This document shows, piece after piece, positions 47,876 through 64,000 of a stretch of DNA of 64,000 nucleotides; positions within the stretch are counted from its first letter, which is position 1, and each line of letters starts with the position of its first letter. A model generated the notes under the pieces. It searched no databases. It was not told the DNA's origin and saw only the letters and a program-made list of their open reading frames with translations. The stretch spans positions 9,783,501-9,847,500 of the forward strand of contig CM076280.1 of NCBI GenBank assembly GCA_038380795.1. Direction: 5' to 3'. Source of the DNA: Pyrocephalus nanus. Taxonomy: Eukaryota; Chordata; Aves; Passeriformes; Tyrannidae. Both the position numbers and the translations under genes were made by a program.

Positions 47876-50800
47876 ATGAGCACTCCAAATGGATTTCCAC
47901 AGCACTCAAGGGCATGTGTTACCCAGAGCATGGAGGGTGGAGCAGTGCAGGACCTGCAGGCTAAAAAAGCCGGAAAAGCAGCCAAAAAGGAGGCTGGTGG
48001 CCGTGTGGCAATTCCTACCGAGGGTCCTGTGAGCGTGGGCACCCCTGTAAGTGAGACCTTAAAGCTTCTCCCGGAGGAGCTCAAAGCCAATATGAAAATT
48101 AAATCGATCACCCCGAGGCCTCCCCGGAAGCCCCGGCTGGAACGTGCTGCATCCCTGGATGAGAAGAGCTGGAGGAAGTGGAGGCGGTTTAGGACGAGCC
48201 AGGAGAGCCTGACTGACCCCAACGACACGAGTTCCTCCAACGGTTCCCTGCAGGAAGCGTCCCCCAGCCCTCCCAACAGGGGCAGGGCGAGCCCCTGCCA
48301 TCCCTGCTGCCAGCAGAACTCCTTGCACAGCTCACCGGACGCCTCAGAAGCCAGTGCCGTGGGGAAGAGCAGGGGGAGCACCTCCGACCTGGGGAAACGA
48401 GCCTCCGAGATCTCCAGTGCCTTCGGGGGGCTGCTGCGGGGCAAAGCGTTTGCGGGAGGCAAACCCCGCCTGGCCCAAATCATGCCGGCTCGCCCCCTGC
48501 CCCCCATGGAGCTCAACGTGGCCTCTCACACCCCGAGGACAGCTAATAGGATCGACTCAGATTGTCTGGATTACCGACATTATTCTCAGCACAAGTTTGG
48601 GAGGGTGAGCAGCAGCCTGAGCGACACCCGGCTGCACGGCAACGGGATGGTGTTCGACAGCTGCTCCACAGACTCCATGAAATCCACCTTCAGCCTGCTC
48701 ACCCCCATCCGAGCCAAGGATGTCCGCAGCAGGTAAATCCCCCAGCTTCTCCTGGCAAAAGTCTGAGGGGGGTGTTAGCAGGGAGGAGAATCCCACTGGG
48801 CAAAGGCTGGGAATGTCCGACTGCTCAGAAAGCAAAGAAGTTGTTCTGTGTTATTTAACCTGCTGTGGAGATGGAAACAGTTGGAAAATTAAGAGATCGG
48901 TACAGATACTCTGTGTTTACTCCTTCTAGCTGATTATTTTCATTCTTATGTTTGATTTGCTGTCAGTTTGTTTGTAATATTTACATAACCTGTTTTGAAA
49001 ATTTACAAATAGTACCTGTGCATGCCAACAGTTGGGAGAACTGGTTTTTTTAAACCTAAAAGTACATAGGGCTTGAACTGAAGTGTTAAGTGGCTGGAAA
49101 AATACCCAAATATTCTAGCTTGAAACTATCATGCAGGACATGCAGTGTTATCCCTGTCGTGTAAGGTGCTGTGGGCCCTCTGCAGATGTTGTGCTTGTTT
49201 GGCTTCTGGCAGGATCAAATCACCTCTTGGGAACTGCTCCAGTGTCCAGAGGAGCTCCTCTGCCCCAGCTTTTCCAGGCAAGAGTCTAGTCCTTGATTCA
49301 AAGATTGAGAGTCAGTGGTAGAGGGGAAAATAATTCTGAGATAAAGTGTTAAGTGTTACTAACTGGTAAAAAAGCCCCTCGGGATATACTGTTACTTGTT
49401 TCTCATGAGGGTTTTTTTCCACTTTCCTCCCTGAAGCAGCTGGAGGCAGTGGGTTGCCCAGCACTCCCTGACATTGTGTTGTCATCGTTATTTGCAGAGC
49501 TTAAAGCGAGATTAAAAATGCTTATTCAACGGGCAGTCCTTGTGCCAGCAGCCCTTGCCTGTGTAAACAGGGTGTCCTTTGGAGGGGCAGGAGGTGTGGG
49601 ACGGATCTGTCCTTTCCAAATGTGATATCTTGAGACCTCAGGCTCAGTAAATTGTTTATTTGATGAGCTGAATTGGGGGATGAGTGTGAATTTGAGTGTT
49701 TGATTGGGAGCAACTTGGTGTCAGAACACTGGGCATGGTGGAGCTGTTTTGATGCTGCAAGTGAACCAAGGTGCTTCAAGATACTGCAGCATCATGGAAT
49801 CACAGGCTGCTTTGGGGTGGAAGGGATCTTAAAGCCCATCCAGTCCCACCCCCTGCCATGGGCAGGGACACTTTCCACTAGCCCAGGTTGCTCCAAGCCC
49901 TGTCCAGTCTGGCCTTGGACACTTCCAGGGCTGGGGCAGCCACAGCTTCTCTGGGCAACCTGGGCCAGGTTACCAAACCAATGTCTTCATTCTGTACTGT
50001 CCTGGCTTTGAAAGGCTGCTTTATGACAATGGTTTTGTTTTATTGTAGATCATCCAGAAACTATAAGAGTTGGAACTCTGTAGGGAACTTTAGGCAAGCA
50101 GAACAGTATATAAATACTAAATACCTTCTTCTTAAAGATATACTCTTGAGTAACTCAAGATTCAAGCATTACAAATCATTTTCCCATTCCCTTTCCTTGG
50201 ATGCTCTTTTATGGATCCTCTGTTCACAGGAGCTATTTGGAAGGCAGCCTTATGGCAAGTGGTGCCTTACTGGGAGCAGAAGAACTGAGCAGATATTTCC
50301 CTGATCGGAATATTGGAATTTTTGTGGCCACCTGGAACATGCAGGGTCAGAAGGTAAGTGCACAGAGGTCTCCACAGGGGTAAAGCTACCCCAGCTTTAC
50401 TGATGTTTTTCTGTTCATGAATATGTTCATCATCAAACTGAGTTCATCATCTTTATCAAATCACAAGGTACTTTTCTTGTCATCTGAGCACAACTAATAT
50501 TGCTTTTTTTTTTTCCTTTTCTTTCTTTCTTTTTTTTTTTTTTTTTCATTTCTTTTATAATAGGAACTTCCAGTGAATCTGGATGACTTCTTATTGCCAA
50601 CAGACCCTGACTATGCCCAGGACATGTATGTCATTGGGGTTCAAGAAGGCTGTCCAGACAGGTAGCAAAAACAATGTAATGAACCATCTTATTTTATTGT
50701 TAACTAATTACATTGCTTTGAATTAGCCTGGAAATAGTATCCATCATAATCTTAATATTTTCACTAATCAGCCCATTTAATAAGACTGAATTTAGTGCAT

Positions 50801-53800
50801 GAGCACCAGTGGAAATGGACTTTAGAGGAAAAAGGCACAACGATCTGTAAATCATAGAGTCATGGAATGATTTGGGTTGGGAGGGACCTTGAAGTTCATC
50901 CAGTCCCACCCCCTGCCATGGGCAGGGACATCTTCCACTAGCCCAGGTTGCTCCAAGCCCCGTCCAGCCTGACCTTGGACACTTCCAGGGATGGGGCAGC
51001 CACAGCCTCTCTGGGCATGCAGAATTTGGTCCTGTTAGAGCAGCTGATGCCAAAATCCTGCTGATTCCTGTGGCACCTCAGCCCAGCTCTGAGGGGCTCT
51101 GAGCAGTTCAGTGGAGGTTTTGCTTACTGTACATTGATGTTCTGTATCAGAGGGACTGCTGTGTTTCCACAATACTGATTTCCTCTCTGGTTGTTGTCTC
51201 CTGTACTGTCTGTGTGATCCAGCTGTTGTTCTTTCCTGCAGAAGAGAGTGGGAGATTCGCCTGCAGGAGACTTTGGGCCCCCACTACGTCCTGCTCTACT
51301 CGGCCGCACACGGGGTGCTCTACATGTCAGTCTTCATCCGCAGGGACCTCATCTGGTTCTGCTCAGGTGTGTGGGGAGCTGAAAGAACTCCTGCCAGCCA
51401 GTGGCCTGGCTTTTTTTCCCTCTCCTCTCTTCCCTGCTCGCCGTCTCTGGAGGCTTTCAGTGAAAGCATCTTATTTTTCTCCTTCCAGAAGTGGAGTACG
51501 CCACGGTGACAACCCGAATCGTATCTCAGATCAAAACCAAGGGAGCTCTGGGAATCTGCTTCACGTTTTTTGGGACCTCCTTTCTCTTCATCACCTCCCA
51601 CTTCACATGTGAGACATTTACAATCTTGCTAGAAGGGTCCTGTTTTGAGGGAGGAGGGGAGGGAACTGTGCAGAGGTAAAAAAGCAGGACAGGCTGAAGG
51701 CAAAGCTCAGGATTGCTGAGCTGAGAACGATAAGGGAGGAGGATTGTTTGGTAACAAACTTACAAAAGAACTGTGTTTACTGAAACAGAAATGAACTCTG
51801 CACCATTGTATTCCTTTTTCCACGCTTTCTGTCATTATTTTTCAGTGTGTGAGTTCCCTGGGTCAGTGTCCCTTTTTACACATGGAAAATGTCTGATGCC
51901 CTTTGGAAGCTCCCGTTATAACCAAAAATGGTCATTGAATGAAAATGATTCATCACTGGCAGTAATGGGGTTTGTGTCTTTCAGCTGGGGACAGTAAAGT
52001 GAATGAGAGGAAACTGGACTACAATAAAACCATTCAAGCCCTCACACTTCCCAAGAATGTTCCAGACACAAATCCATATCGATCCAGTTCTAGTAAGTGT
52101 GAAACCATGACTGTGTGAGAACCCAACAGGCTGTGCATTGTCTGTCAGTCTGCACTGAGGAAGAGAAAATGAGAGTTATAATTGAGAGAGTATAAAAAGA
52201 GAGCTCAGGGCTTTTTGTCTGAGGATGGTTATTACTCACACAGTTCTTTTCTTTTTGATATTTTGGGGGGAGAATTGAGAAAAAAATTGAAATAGGAGAG
52301 AAAAAAAAATTAAAAAAGGAATTTTTATGTGATGTATTTTTCCAGCAATGTGATAATTTTAGTGTAATAATTACCACTATTACAGATGTGTTTTACTTTC
52401 CAAATGTTTCTAGAGCAATTAGGAATGAATTTATTTCTAAATTTAAGGAATGTTATGTCACTTTGCATGTCCACAGGTCAGTGTATTGTTTGCCAAATTC
52501 CATTATTGTTTCTTCATACTGTGCTGATAACATCATGCCTAGATAAGTAGCCAAGTTTTTTTTCTAGAAAGATGAATTGACTCTTTATCTGCAGTGTAAA
52601 ATTAGGGGTCTGTGTTCACCCTGGTTTTAGGTCCTACAGATTCTTTGGTGTCTTTTCCGCTTTTTCTATGATGTTTAAATTTTCTCTTCTGTTTTTGCTC
52701 AATTTTTTATACTCTGTGCTGGTCACAGGCAGAAAACGTGCTCAAGTATCACATCTCCTGGTAGGGAAAAGAAGGGATTTATTTATGCCTGTTCCTTGAC
52801 CATATCTGGCAGCATATCCTGAACACCTGTGGCCTGACTTTGCAGGTGATGTCACAACTCGGTTTGATGAAGTCTTCTGGTTTGGTGACTTCAACTTCCG
52901 ACTGAACAAGGACCGAGAGACTGTGGATTCCATCCTGAAGCAGAACCCGGACACAGACGTGTCCAGGCTCCTGGTGTATGATCAGCTCACCAGTGAGATG
53001 AGTCGGGGTGAGAGGCAGCTCTTCTCCTCCCTCATCCCCAGGAACAAAGATATCTGCACACAGGACTAATCACAGCCAATTTACCAGAGACCTTTCCTGC
53101 TTCTTTTTGTTGCATTCCCTAAAAAAGGAAGTCAGCAGTTGTCAAATACAGTGGCAGAGTGTCAAGGGACCTTTTGCTGGAGCATTTTATCCATGGTGTA
53201 ACCTCCCAAACCATTTGCTGCTGTTTCATCTGACTCTCCATAACCTGGGACACCATTCTGTCACAGTGCCCAGGGAATTTAGATTTGAACATCTGAGCAT
53301 TTGCAAAGCAGCACAAGCTTTCAGTGGAAGGGGAAGTGCATGGACCAGGTGTTCTTTGTTTAATTGGCCACTGACTAAATATCCACTGGCTATTTTTTAT
53401 CCTCACTGTGTAAGAACTTGAGCTTTCTCCCTTTCTGGAGCCTGCCCCCGTGTTTTTCTAGTCTCATATGTACATGGCTGTTGTTTCTAGCCAGCATTAG
53501 TAGAATCAGTGCAGAAATATGATGGGTTCTCAGGAAAGAGGAATTTGTTCACGCTGTTCTCTTCCCTTACAGGGTCTATTTTCAAAGGATTCCAAGAGGC
53601 TGATATCCATTTCCGCCCTTCCTACAAGTTTGACATAGGGAAGGACAGCTATGACACCACTTCCAAACAAAGGACTCCTTCCTACACGGTAAGGGATGAT
53701 TTCAGCACCTCACACCTGCACCCGAGGGCATCCAGATGTGCTGAGATTTGTGGCTTAAGGGCAGCAGGGCACATGGGTCTGGTCTGCAAGAAAGGATTGC

Positions 53801-55186
53801 TGAACCTGTGAGCACGGGGAGAGTTTGGCACAGACTCATTAACCTCATTTTCCCTGCCTTACATCCTGTTTGAGTGGATTCTGGATTCTCCCCTGTGCTC
53901 AGAGCTGGGCACAGAACGGCTCTTGTGGTCAGACACACACTCCTCACGAATGCATCCCTGCCCAAGACACTTAATTCCACTAAGTGGGGTGTGATAAATG
54001 AGTGGGTTTGTCTCTTGTGAAGCAGTGCTGCTTTCCAGGCTGGGTGGATGTGCAGAGGGAGTTCCCAGCACTCTCCCCTCTCTGTCTCTGTCTCCAGGAC
54101 CGGGTGGTGTTCCGCAGTCGGTACAAGGACGACATCCAGGCTGTCAAATATTCCTCTTGTCCTGTGATCAAAACCTCAGACCATCGCCCTGTGTTTGCCT
54201 TGTTCCGTGTGAAAGTGAGGCCTGGCAGAGACAAGTTAGTACCTCCTTGTGCTGCTCTGTGTGACTGCACGTGGCTCCAGGGATCCTGAGGATACGCTCC
54301 TGTGTGGAGTTTGTCCTCTCAGAATTCCTAAAATAAGGTTTATCCCATGTAGATCTCTGCAGCCTGTTTGATTTTTATGCTGGTGGTCAGAGCAGTGAGA
54401 GCTTAAACCTTGCACTGACAGCTGAAATCCCTGCTTCCAGGTCCCTTAATCCTGCTGAGGAGGATAAACAGAGCCCATTGGAATTGATTATGAATCTGTG
54501 TTATATCTGAGATGCAGTTCTTTGTTTTCCCCTGTATTCTCCTTTCCCTTTTTGGGATCAGTGCTATTTTCCCTCCCCAGCTGAGCCTGCATTTCAGCAT
54601 AGCTGGATGTGGAGTATTTTGAGATCCTCCAAGTTCCTAATGTCCAACTGTGGGCTGTTTTACTAGTGTGTAAAATTGATTTATTCTCTTTTCTGTGACA
54701 TGGTCAGGGATTTTAAGACCTATCTAGAAAATGGTGATTTCTCAAAGCATTTGATCAGTGGGGTTTGGTTTAGGATCATAAAGATCCTTTATATATGAAT
54801 GCAGGCATAGCCATGCTTAAATTAAAAGCCCATTTCCCTTTTACAACCAGCATTTTCTCCATTTAAATGTGTTGTGAAAAACCTTAACTTGTTGCTGTGG
54901 AGGAACAACTGTTGTTTCTCCCACAGCAGTAGCTGAATGCATTAAGAAAGTAAAAATTAGATGTCTGGCCTTTGTTGTATCAACTAATTGACAAATGTTG
55001 GGCAAACAAGAATACATTTATGCCCTAATCTGTGGCTTGTGTTTCTGTTGTAGCATTCCCCTTGCTGCGGGGCAGTTTGACAGAGAACTGTATTTAATGG
55101 GAATAAAGAGGAGGATCACGAGGGAACTTCAGAAACGACGGGAGCAAAAGGACCAAAAATCCAGCAGCATATGCAGCATTTCTTGA
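47876..55186 (+). CDS. INPP5E: INPP5E, ciliary phosphatidylinositol polyphosphate 5-phosphatase (complete)
   Basis: Removes the 5-phosphate from PI(3,4,5)P3 and PI(4,5)P2, chiefly in the primary cilium; human loss causes Joubert syndrome. Ten coding exons: 47876-48732, 50230-50353, 50564-50661, 51242-51366, 51489-51608, 51985-52092, 52846-53007, 53573-53688, 54098-54234 and 55054-55186. Together they encode 659 residues (human 644). The N-terminus is basic and Pro/Ser-rich ([27 protein letters not shown]). The catalytic domain begins at [10 protein letters not shown] and contains [10 protein letters not shown] (about residues 488-497) and SDHRPV (about 597). The C-terminal CSIS is a CAAX box for farnesylation. 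The start was chosen at the first in-frame ATG (A at -3). The upstream exon border is uncertain; a possible acceptor is CATTCCCAG ending at 47732. Confidence 0.96.
48733..50229 (+). other. INPP5E: INPP5E intron after the first coding exon
   Basis: 1.5 kb of intron. It holds one antisense CR1 near its right end. The rest contains nothing I can name. Confidence 0.7.
49793..49975 (-). repeat. CR1 retrotransposon 3' end, antisense, in INPP5E
   Basis: It reads CATGGAATCACAGGCTGC, then GAAGGGATCTTAAAGCCC, CCACCCCCTGCCATGGGC, CAGGTTGCTCCAAGCCC and GGCAGCCACAGCTTCTCTGG, the reverse complement of the CR1 3' end. Confidence 0.9.
50850..51020 (-). repeat. CR1 retrotransposon 3' end, antisense, in INPP5E intron 3
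   Basis: It retains the terminal ATTC/TATGA-type repeat (ATCATAGAGTCATGGAATGA) followed by GGGTTGGGAGGGACCTTGAA and the standard body to CACAGCCTCTCTGGGC. It is strongly similar to the copy about 1.05 kb upstream. Confidence 0.92.
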
Positions 55187-56380
55187 GCTGAGAGCCCTGC
55201 AATGCTTGTGGTAGAGGTGCCCCGAAAAGAGGATTTCAAGCCCTGGCAAACCCTGCAGGGAATTGTCTGCTTAAGCACCTCTGGCAGTTGTGAAGAATGT
55301 CTTAAACCTCATCCTGGATTCATCTGCATGAGCTAATCCATGTAGCTCAAGTGCTTTTGCCGAAGAAAAGGAGTCAGTTATTTAAGACATCCATCCCAAC
55401 AGGTAAAATGGATTTTTTTTTTAACCAGACTATCTTAGGAAGCCACTGGGTGCAGCCTGTTGGTTGTAGGAGGACTCCACACGGGGGCACAGCTGCTGGA
55501 ACCGGCATCACCTGGGCCAGGGGACCTAAGACAAGCCTGCAGGAAGGTGAATTTATTTGTTTGTCTCCTTTGGTTTGGTCAGATCTGCTTCCATACAGTG
55601 TGGGGTTGGGTTTTGCTCCTTCTCTGTAGCCAAGTGTTCAGTATTCTGTAAAATGAGTACGAGGGACCAGCTGATGAACTCGGGCAGTTCTGTGTGTGAA
55701 TGGTGCTCCTGTGTTGGGCTTTTTGGGTCCTCTCCAGCAGGATGTGTGTGAATGTACTCCTGTACATTGAAGTGTAGAAAACATTGCCTTTCAATAATCA
55801 TTCTATAGGCCTTCTGTTACTAAGGGGGTAAATAACCCTGCTCTCAGGCCATATATTTGGCTGCTTGAAACAATCCCTCCCTGACCTCGCCCTGTCCAGG
55901 GCTCACAAAACACTACCTGCCTTCAGCAGCAGGACACCTGAACTGAAATGAATGGTTTAAGTACAGTACTGTGTGATGCTTCACCAAAGTGATGCCAAGT
56001 GAGTGTACCAGGGAGGTTTGCAGAGCCCAGTCAGCTCCACGCAGTTCCATCACCTCCAGTCCCACTCAGTTCCTTTTGGTTTTTATTTTTCCAACTCGGT
56101 GAACTGTGAATAACTTGCTCTTTCTGAAGTAGTGTTGTCTTAAGGCTAATACTTAAAAACTCCTCATGGGCACAGATGGGCTGGATCATTCATCACCTTT
56201 AGTACCTAAAACACCCAGCAAACACCTTGGAGGAAGTGCTGCTGACTATGCAACCTGTCCAAGACAGAGCTTCTGTTCTGCGGTACATTTATGGCACTGA
56301 CCTGTCTGTAGCCATCAGGCACTTGGATTTCCTTTCTTTTTAAAGGAATAAAAAAATAAATTAATGCAATACCTTAACTG
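55187..56380 (+). other. INPP5E: INPP5E 3' untranslated region (end inferred)
   Basis: A GC-moderate UTR. The AATAAA signals at 56347-56352 and 56355-56360 would give a UTR of about 1.2 kb. No earlier canonical signal was noticed. Confidence 0.65.
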
Positions 56381-57090
56381 AGAGCCAGCTCTTACTGTTG
56401 TCAGAACCCAGAGTTCTTTGTGGGATGCATGTTTGGGTGACCTGAGCCATTTGTGTCAGAGCAGGACAGATTTCTCTGGGATTTTTAGAATTGAACACAC
56501 AAAGCACGTTTCACCTGCCAGTGCAAGAAACACAGCCCTTGGCTGATGAATTTCAGAAGTCTTACTACTTGCTCCAGCTGTTTAGAGGCCTCTTTATTTC
56601 CTTACAAACATACACAACAACTGAACAGGATTTCCAGACTGTGGGCTGCACAGGAAACAATGCAACGTTTTGTCAACGTTTGCATGAGGAAAGGATGGGG
56701 TAAAGCAGGTAAACAGCTGCCTCACAGTGCTCTGCTCCCAGTTTGATTGCTCCTCACCACACACAGCTAGCAGTGAGTTCATGTTTTTAAACCCATGTCT
56801 TGGGGGATTACGTAAATCAAATGTTTTATTCCTCGTTTGAGTCTCCATTTCTTCAGCACGTCACGAGTGGCACTTGGCTTTCTGGAACGTGGAGTCGGTC
56901 ACCACCGTAACATTTCCAAAGGCTGTAATTTTGTGATCTTGACTCCCAGCTGAGGGACATCTGAGACAGATGATTGTGTCTTCTTTTTGCAAGGCGTTAA
57001 GTTCATCTGAGTGACGCTGAGGAAATGAGGTACAAAGTTTTAAGGTGCAGCAGCAGCAGCAACTCCTTTAATAACTGTTTGTGAAGCAAC
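56381..57090. other. Gap between convergent INPP5E and PMPCA 3' ends
   Basis: About 700 bp with no recognised coding exon. Minus-strand AATAAA candidates (read as TTTATT) occur at about 56590 and at 56825-56830, so PMPCA transcripts could run further into this gap. Confidence 0.5.
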
Positions 57091-57107
57091 CCTGGAGGGA
57101 AAGAACT

Positions 57108-57113
57108 TTTATT
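57108..57113 (-). terminator. PMPCA: Candidate poly(A) signal of PMPCA
   Basis: AATAAA on the minus strand (TTTATT on +), about 580 nt past the PMPCA stop codon. Confidence 0.55.
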
Positions 57114-57695
57114 CTTCAGCACAGTTCACTTCTGGGTGAAAAACCTGAAGAACAGGATCATCTTCATTCTCAGGTGTCCGTGTAGCGTTATGCACAGTAT
57201 AACTCCACAAAAAACTTGGTTATGCCCTGGGTCTGCTTCCCTCTGAGCTCCAGCGAAATGATGAAGTTATTCCCAGACACGTGACTCCTGGAGGGGACTG
57301 CTGATGAAACGAATCCATGATTTGCAACAAAACCTGGACTGCAGGAAACCTTTTTGCCAAACTTGACGGGGATAATAACTATTATAATAGTCCTAATTCC
57401 GTTTGAGCAGGTCTTTGTCCACCTTGGTAACAGCTATAAATATTCCTTGAGTTCAGATGTGTCAGCCAAGCTCTTGGAGGTGCCGCCACATCCCTCGGGA
57501 AGGAAATCCCACGTGAGCTCTTCGCGGTCCGGTGCTCCGAAGCAGCTTTGCCCGGTGGCAGCACAGCTCCATGGTTGCACAGTATGCCTGGGAAGCTCTG
57601 AGGGAGGGAGGGAGGGTGGTACAGCAACGTTATAATCTGAAAAAAAAAAAAATTCCAAGAGAAGGGAGTCTGTGAGCCTGGCAGGACGTGCTGCT
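57114..57695 (-). other. PMPCA: PMPCA 3' untranslated region (inferred)
   Basis: Sequence between the TAG and the nearest minus-strand AATAAA. It includes an A/T homopolymer near 57640. Confidence 0.55.
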
Positions 57696-62066
<4,371 letters not shown>

Positions 62067-62202
62067 CTTGCCGCCACCCGAGACCGCCGGGCTCACGTGG
62101 GCGCGGCCGCGAGGGGAAAGGGGCGTGGCCCACCCCGCCTCTCGCTCGCTGATTGGCCCGTCCCGCCGGGGAGGCCCCGCCCCGCGGAGCCCTCAGGCAG
62201 CC
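62067..62202. promoter_or_regulatory. Bidirectional CpG promoter of PMPCA and ENTR1
   Basis: Only 136 bp separate the two start codons. It contains an E-box CACGTG (62094-62099), a GC/KLF-type GGGGCGTGGCC (about 62120-62130) and ATTGG (CCAAT on minus) at 62152-62156. A YY1-type element (AAGATGGCGGC on minus) overlaps the PMPCA start. No TATA box is present. CACGTG boxes of this kind bind MYC/USF/TFE families. Confidence 0.8.
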
Positions 62203-63903
62203 ATGGCGGCGGAGCCGCTGCCGGGGCCGCTCCCGGACGAGCCCAACCCCTTCTCCTTCCGAGAGTTCGTCCGCACTAAGGCCCGCGGCGGGGCGGGCGC
62301 AGCCCCCCAGGTAAGGCCCTGGGCGGTGGCGCGGCCGGGTCCCGCCCTGCCTCAGCGCCCGCCTCAGCCCCGCTCTCCCCTGCGCAGGCGGCGCCGCCCG
62401 GGCCCACCGCGCTCCCGCTCCCCGCAATGCCCGTAGAGGTGGGGGATGAGGAAGAGGAGGAGGAGGAGGAGGAGGAATGGAGCGAAAGCTACCAGCCGCT
62501 GGACGTGGAGCGGGCCCACTTCGCAGCCGCCGGACCCGCCTCGCCCTCCGCCGGCTCCCTCTGCGTGGCCGCCCCCGGCGCCCCCCCGGGCCCGGGCTGT
62601 GTCCCGGCTCGGCAGCCCAGCTACGAGCAGGTGAGCGCTGCCCGCCCCCGGCACCTTCGCTGTCGGGCGAGCGCGGGGCTGGCTGTCAGATGGTTGCAGG
62701 ACTTGGTGTCACAGCCCCAGCCTGAAGAGCAGCTGAGGGAGAAAGGCAGGGCTGTAAAAGCACTTTTCAGCATGAGTCAGGTCTAGTGCCTTCCCTGCCC
62801 TTCTGCTCTGGGTATGGCCCGGGTGACTTCCTCGTGCTCCTGCCCCTGGAGGTCACGTTAATTTAGAATTGGCAGCGTTTAATTAGTCACATCGTGCACG
62901 GGTTGCTCAGTGCCACCTTTCTGTGCCCCACGGGGTCAGTGAAGTGGTTTCCAGAGAGGGAAACTGGGTGCAAAACCAAGCATGAATGTATTAGAAAGTG
63001 CAAGAACTCCCAGCATTAAAGCTGAATGTTTTGGTGTTGGAGTGTTTGTAGTGTTGTGAAACTGCGCCCTCAATCCCAATGTTTCTTTTTTTAGCTGAAA
63101 GAAGAGAATGCCACTTTGAGAAGCAAGATCAGTAAACTTCAAGTTCTCTCTGAAACCCAAGCAGACAAGTAAGACACGGGGCGGGGGGGGAAATAACCAC
63201 CCAAGAAATTGGCTTAAAAGAGGGGCTCCCTGGAAACAGTCACTGATGTTAAAGAAATCTGTAGTTGAAATAGTTGAAATCTGTGCTGTTTATTAAAAAA
63301 AAAATTAGGAAACCTGGTTTTCTTATTGGAAAAGTCTTGGAAAGCAAGCAGCCAGCTGACATCTGAAGTGTCAGCGTGGTCTGTGCTTCGTGCAGTGCAG
63401 GTGGTGAGTGAGAACAAGGGTAGGGCTCGACAGGATTCATTTCAGAAATCTTCAAATTAACAAAATAATGAATACTCATCTCTCTTCTTTGAAGCAAAAA
63501 AAAATACCTTTTATTTTTGCTGGTGAGCAACCTGAGAGACTTGCATTTCCTGAGGTTAAACAACCTTGTGACCCAGCTGGGGTGGCAGTTTCATTCAGGT
63601 CTGAATCTGATGGATGTGGAACAGAGAAATCCCCTGAGCCACAGCCTAGAACTCGGAGATCTGTGGGAAGAATTTAATTTTTTGTATAAAAGAATGAGTT
63701 TCTTCATCCTTCCTTGGTCCCGAGAATTTTCTTCCTGAAGTATTTACCATTACAAGCACTTACTGTACGTCATCTCTTGGTGTTTTTTAAGGATGAGGAA
63801 GCTTGAGAAAAAGCTTGAGGAAAACAAAATCAAAGAAGAAAAAGAAGCACAGGATCTGGAAGCAATGGTGCAGCATGTGGAGCAAAATCTCCAGCTGATG
63901 ACT
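62203..63903 (+). CDS. ENTR1: ENTR1 (SDCCAG3), endosome-associated trafficking regulator (3'-partial)
   Basis: Coiled-coil adaptor of endosomes, centrosome and midbody, linked in mammals to PTPN13, retromer-type sorting and cytokinesis. Four exons are in view: 62203-62310, 62388-62630, 63095-63168 and 63792-63903. The first carries [12 protein letters not shown], the conserved ENTR1 signature (human [12 protein letters not shown]). Exon 2 has a run of about nine Glu followed by [14 protein letters not shown]. Exons 3-4 begin the coiled coil: [62 protein letters not shown], closely matching human. The rest of the coiled coil lies beyond the window. The N-terminus is shorter than the long human isoform. 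There is a GC-rich start codon context (GCAGCCATGG). Confidence 0.93.
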
Positions 63904-64000
63904 GTAAGTGTTGTTGTTTGCAGTTGGAACTCCTTTCCCAGGAGAGGGAGGGAAGCTGTAGTGATTGCTTCACCCAAACAGCTCTGATGGGTTCAAACTT
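63904..64000 (+). other. ENTR1: ENTR1 intron 4, cut by the window edge
   Basis: It starts with the good donor ACT|GTAAGT. No further exon is visible before the end. Confidence 0.8.

Overview
This is nuclear DNA from a vertebrate, most probably a bird. It carries five multi-exon protein genes with canonical GT-AG introns. About nine truncated copies have the 3'-end or internal sequence typical of avian CR1 retrotransposons. The introns are short for a vertebrate and the promoters lie in CpG-rich DNA. I assigned every exon by reading across splice sites. In all five genes the exon phases add up to an open frame, so I see no pseudogene or frameshift. The species cannot be named from the sequence alone.

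Layout. (1) 61-14411, + strand: the 3' three-quarters of NOTCH1. It holds 23 exons, which match exons 12-34 of the human gene (EGF repeat 17 to the stop codon), followed by a long AU-rich 3'UTR. (2) About 16.3-19.9 kb: a gene-free interval with a CR1 fragment and a TA/TG microsatellite. (3) About 19.9-46.2 kb, + strand: complete SEC16A, with a CpG promoter, a non-coding exon 1 and 30 coding exons, the first of them 3.7 kb long. (4) About 46.7-56.4 kb, + strand: complete INPP5E, with a CpG promoter carrying a CTCF-like motif. (5) About 57.1-62.07 kb, - strand: complete PMPCA (13 coding exons), tail-to-tail with INPP5E. (6) From 62203, + strand: the first four exons of ENTR1 (SDCCAG3), head-to-head with PMPCA across 136 bp. 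ENTR1 runs off the right edge.

The order NOTCH1-SEC16A-INPP5E-PMPCA-ENTR1 and the relative orientations are those of human 9q34.3, so this is a conserved syntenic block and not an accessory region. The genes do not form one pathway. NOTCH1 is a cell-surface signalling receptor, SEC16A scaffolds ER exit sites, INPP5E is a ciliary phosphoinositide 5-phosphatase, PMPCA is half of the mitochondrial processing peptidase, and ENTR1 is an endosome/cytokinesis adaptor.

I found no undescribed multi-gene system. The less ordinary items are: a 98-bp near-perfect direct repeat flanking two in-frame SEC16A exons; two perfect Pol III B-box motifs 41 bp apart without a tRNA upstream of SEC16A; a tandemly duplicated 20-bp palindrome in a NOTCH1 intron that forms two decoy splice acceptors; a CR1 relic starting about 10 bp from a NOTCH1 5' splice site; paired miR-34-type seed sites in the NOTCH1 3'UTR; and upstream ORFs ahead of SEC16A and INPP5E.
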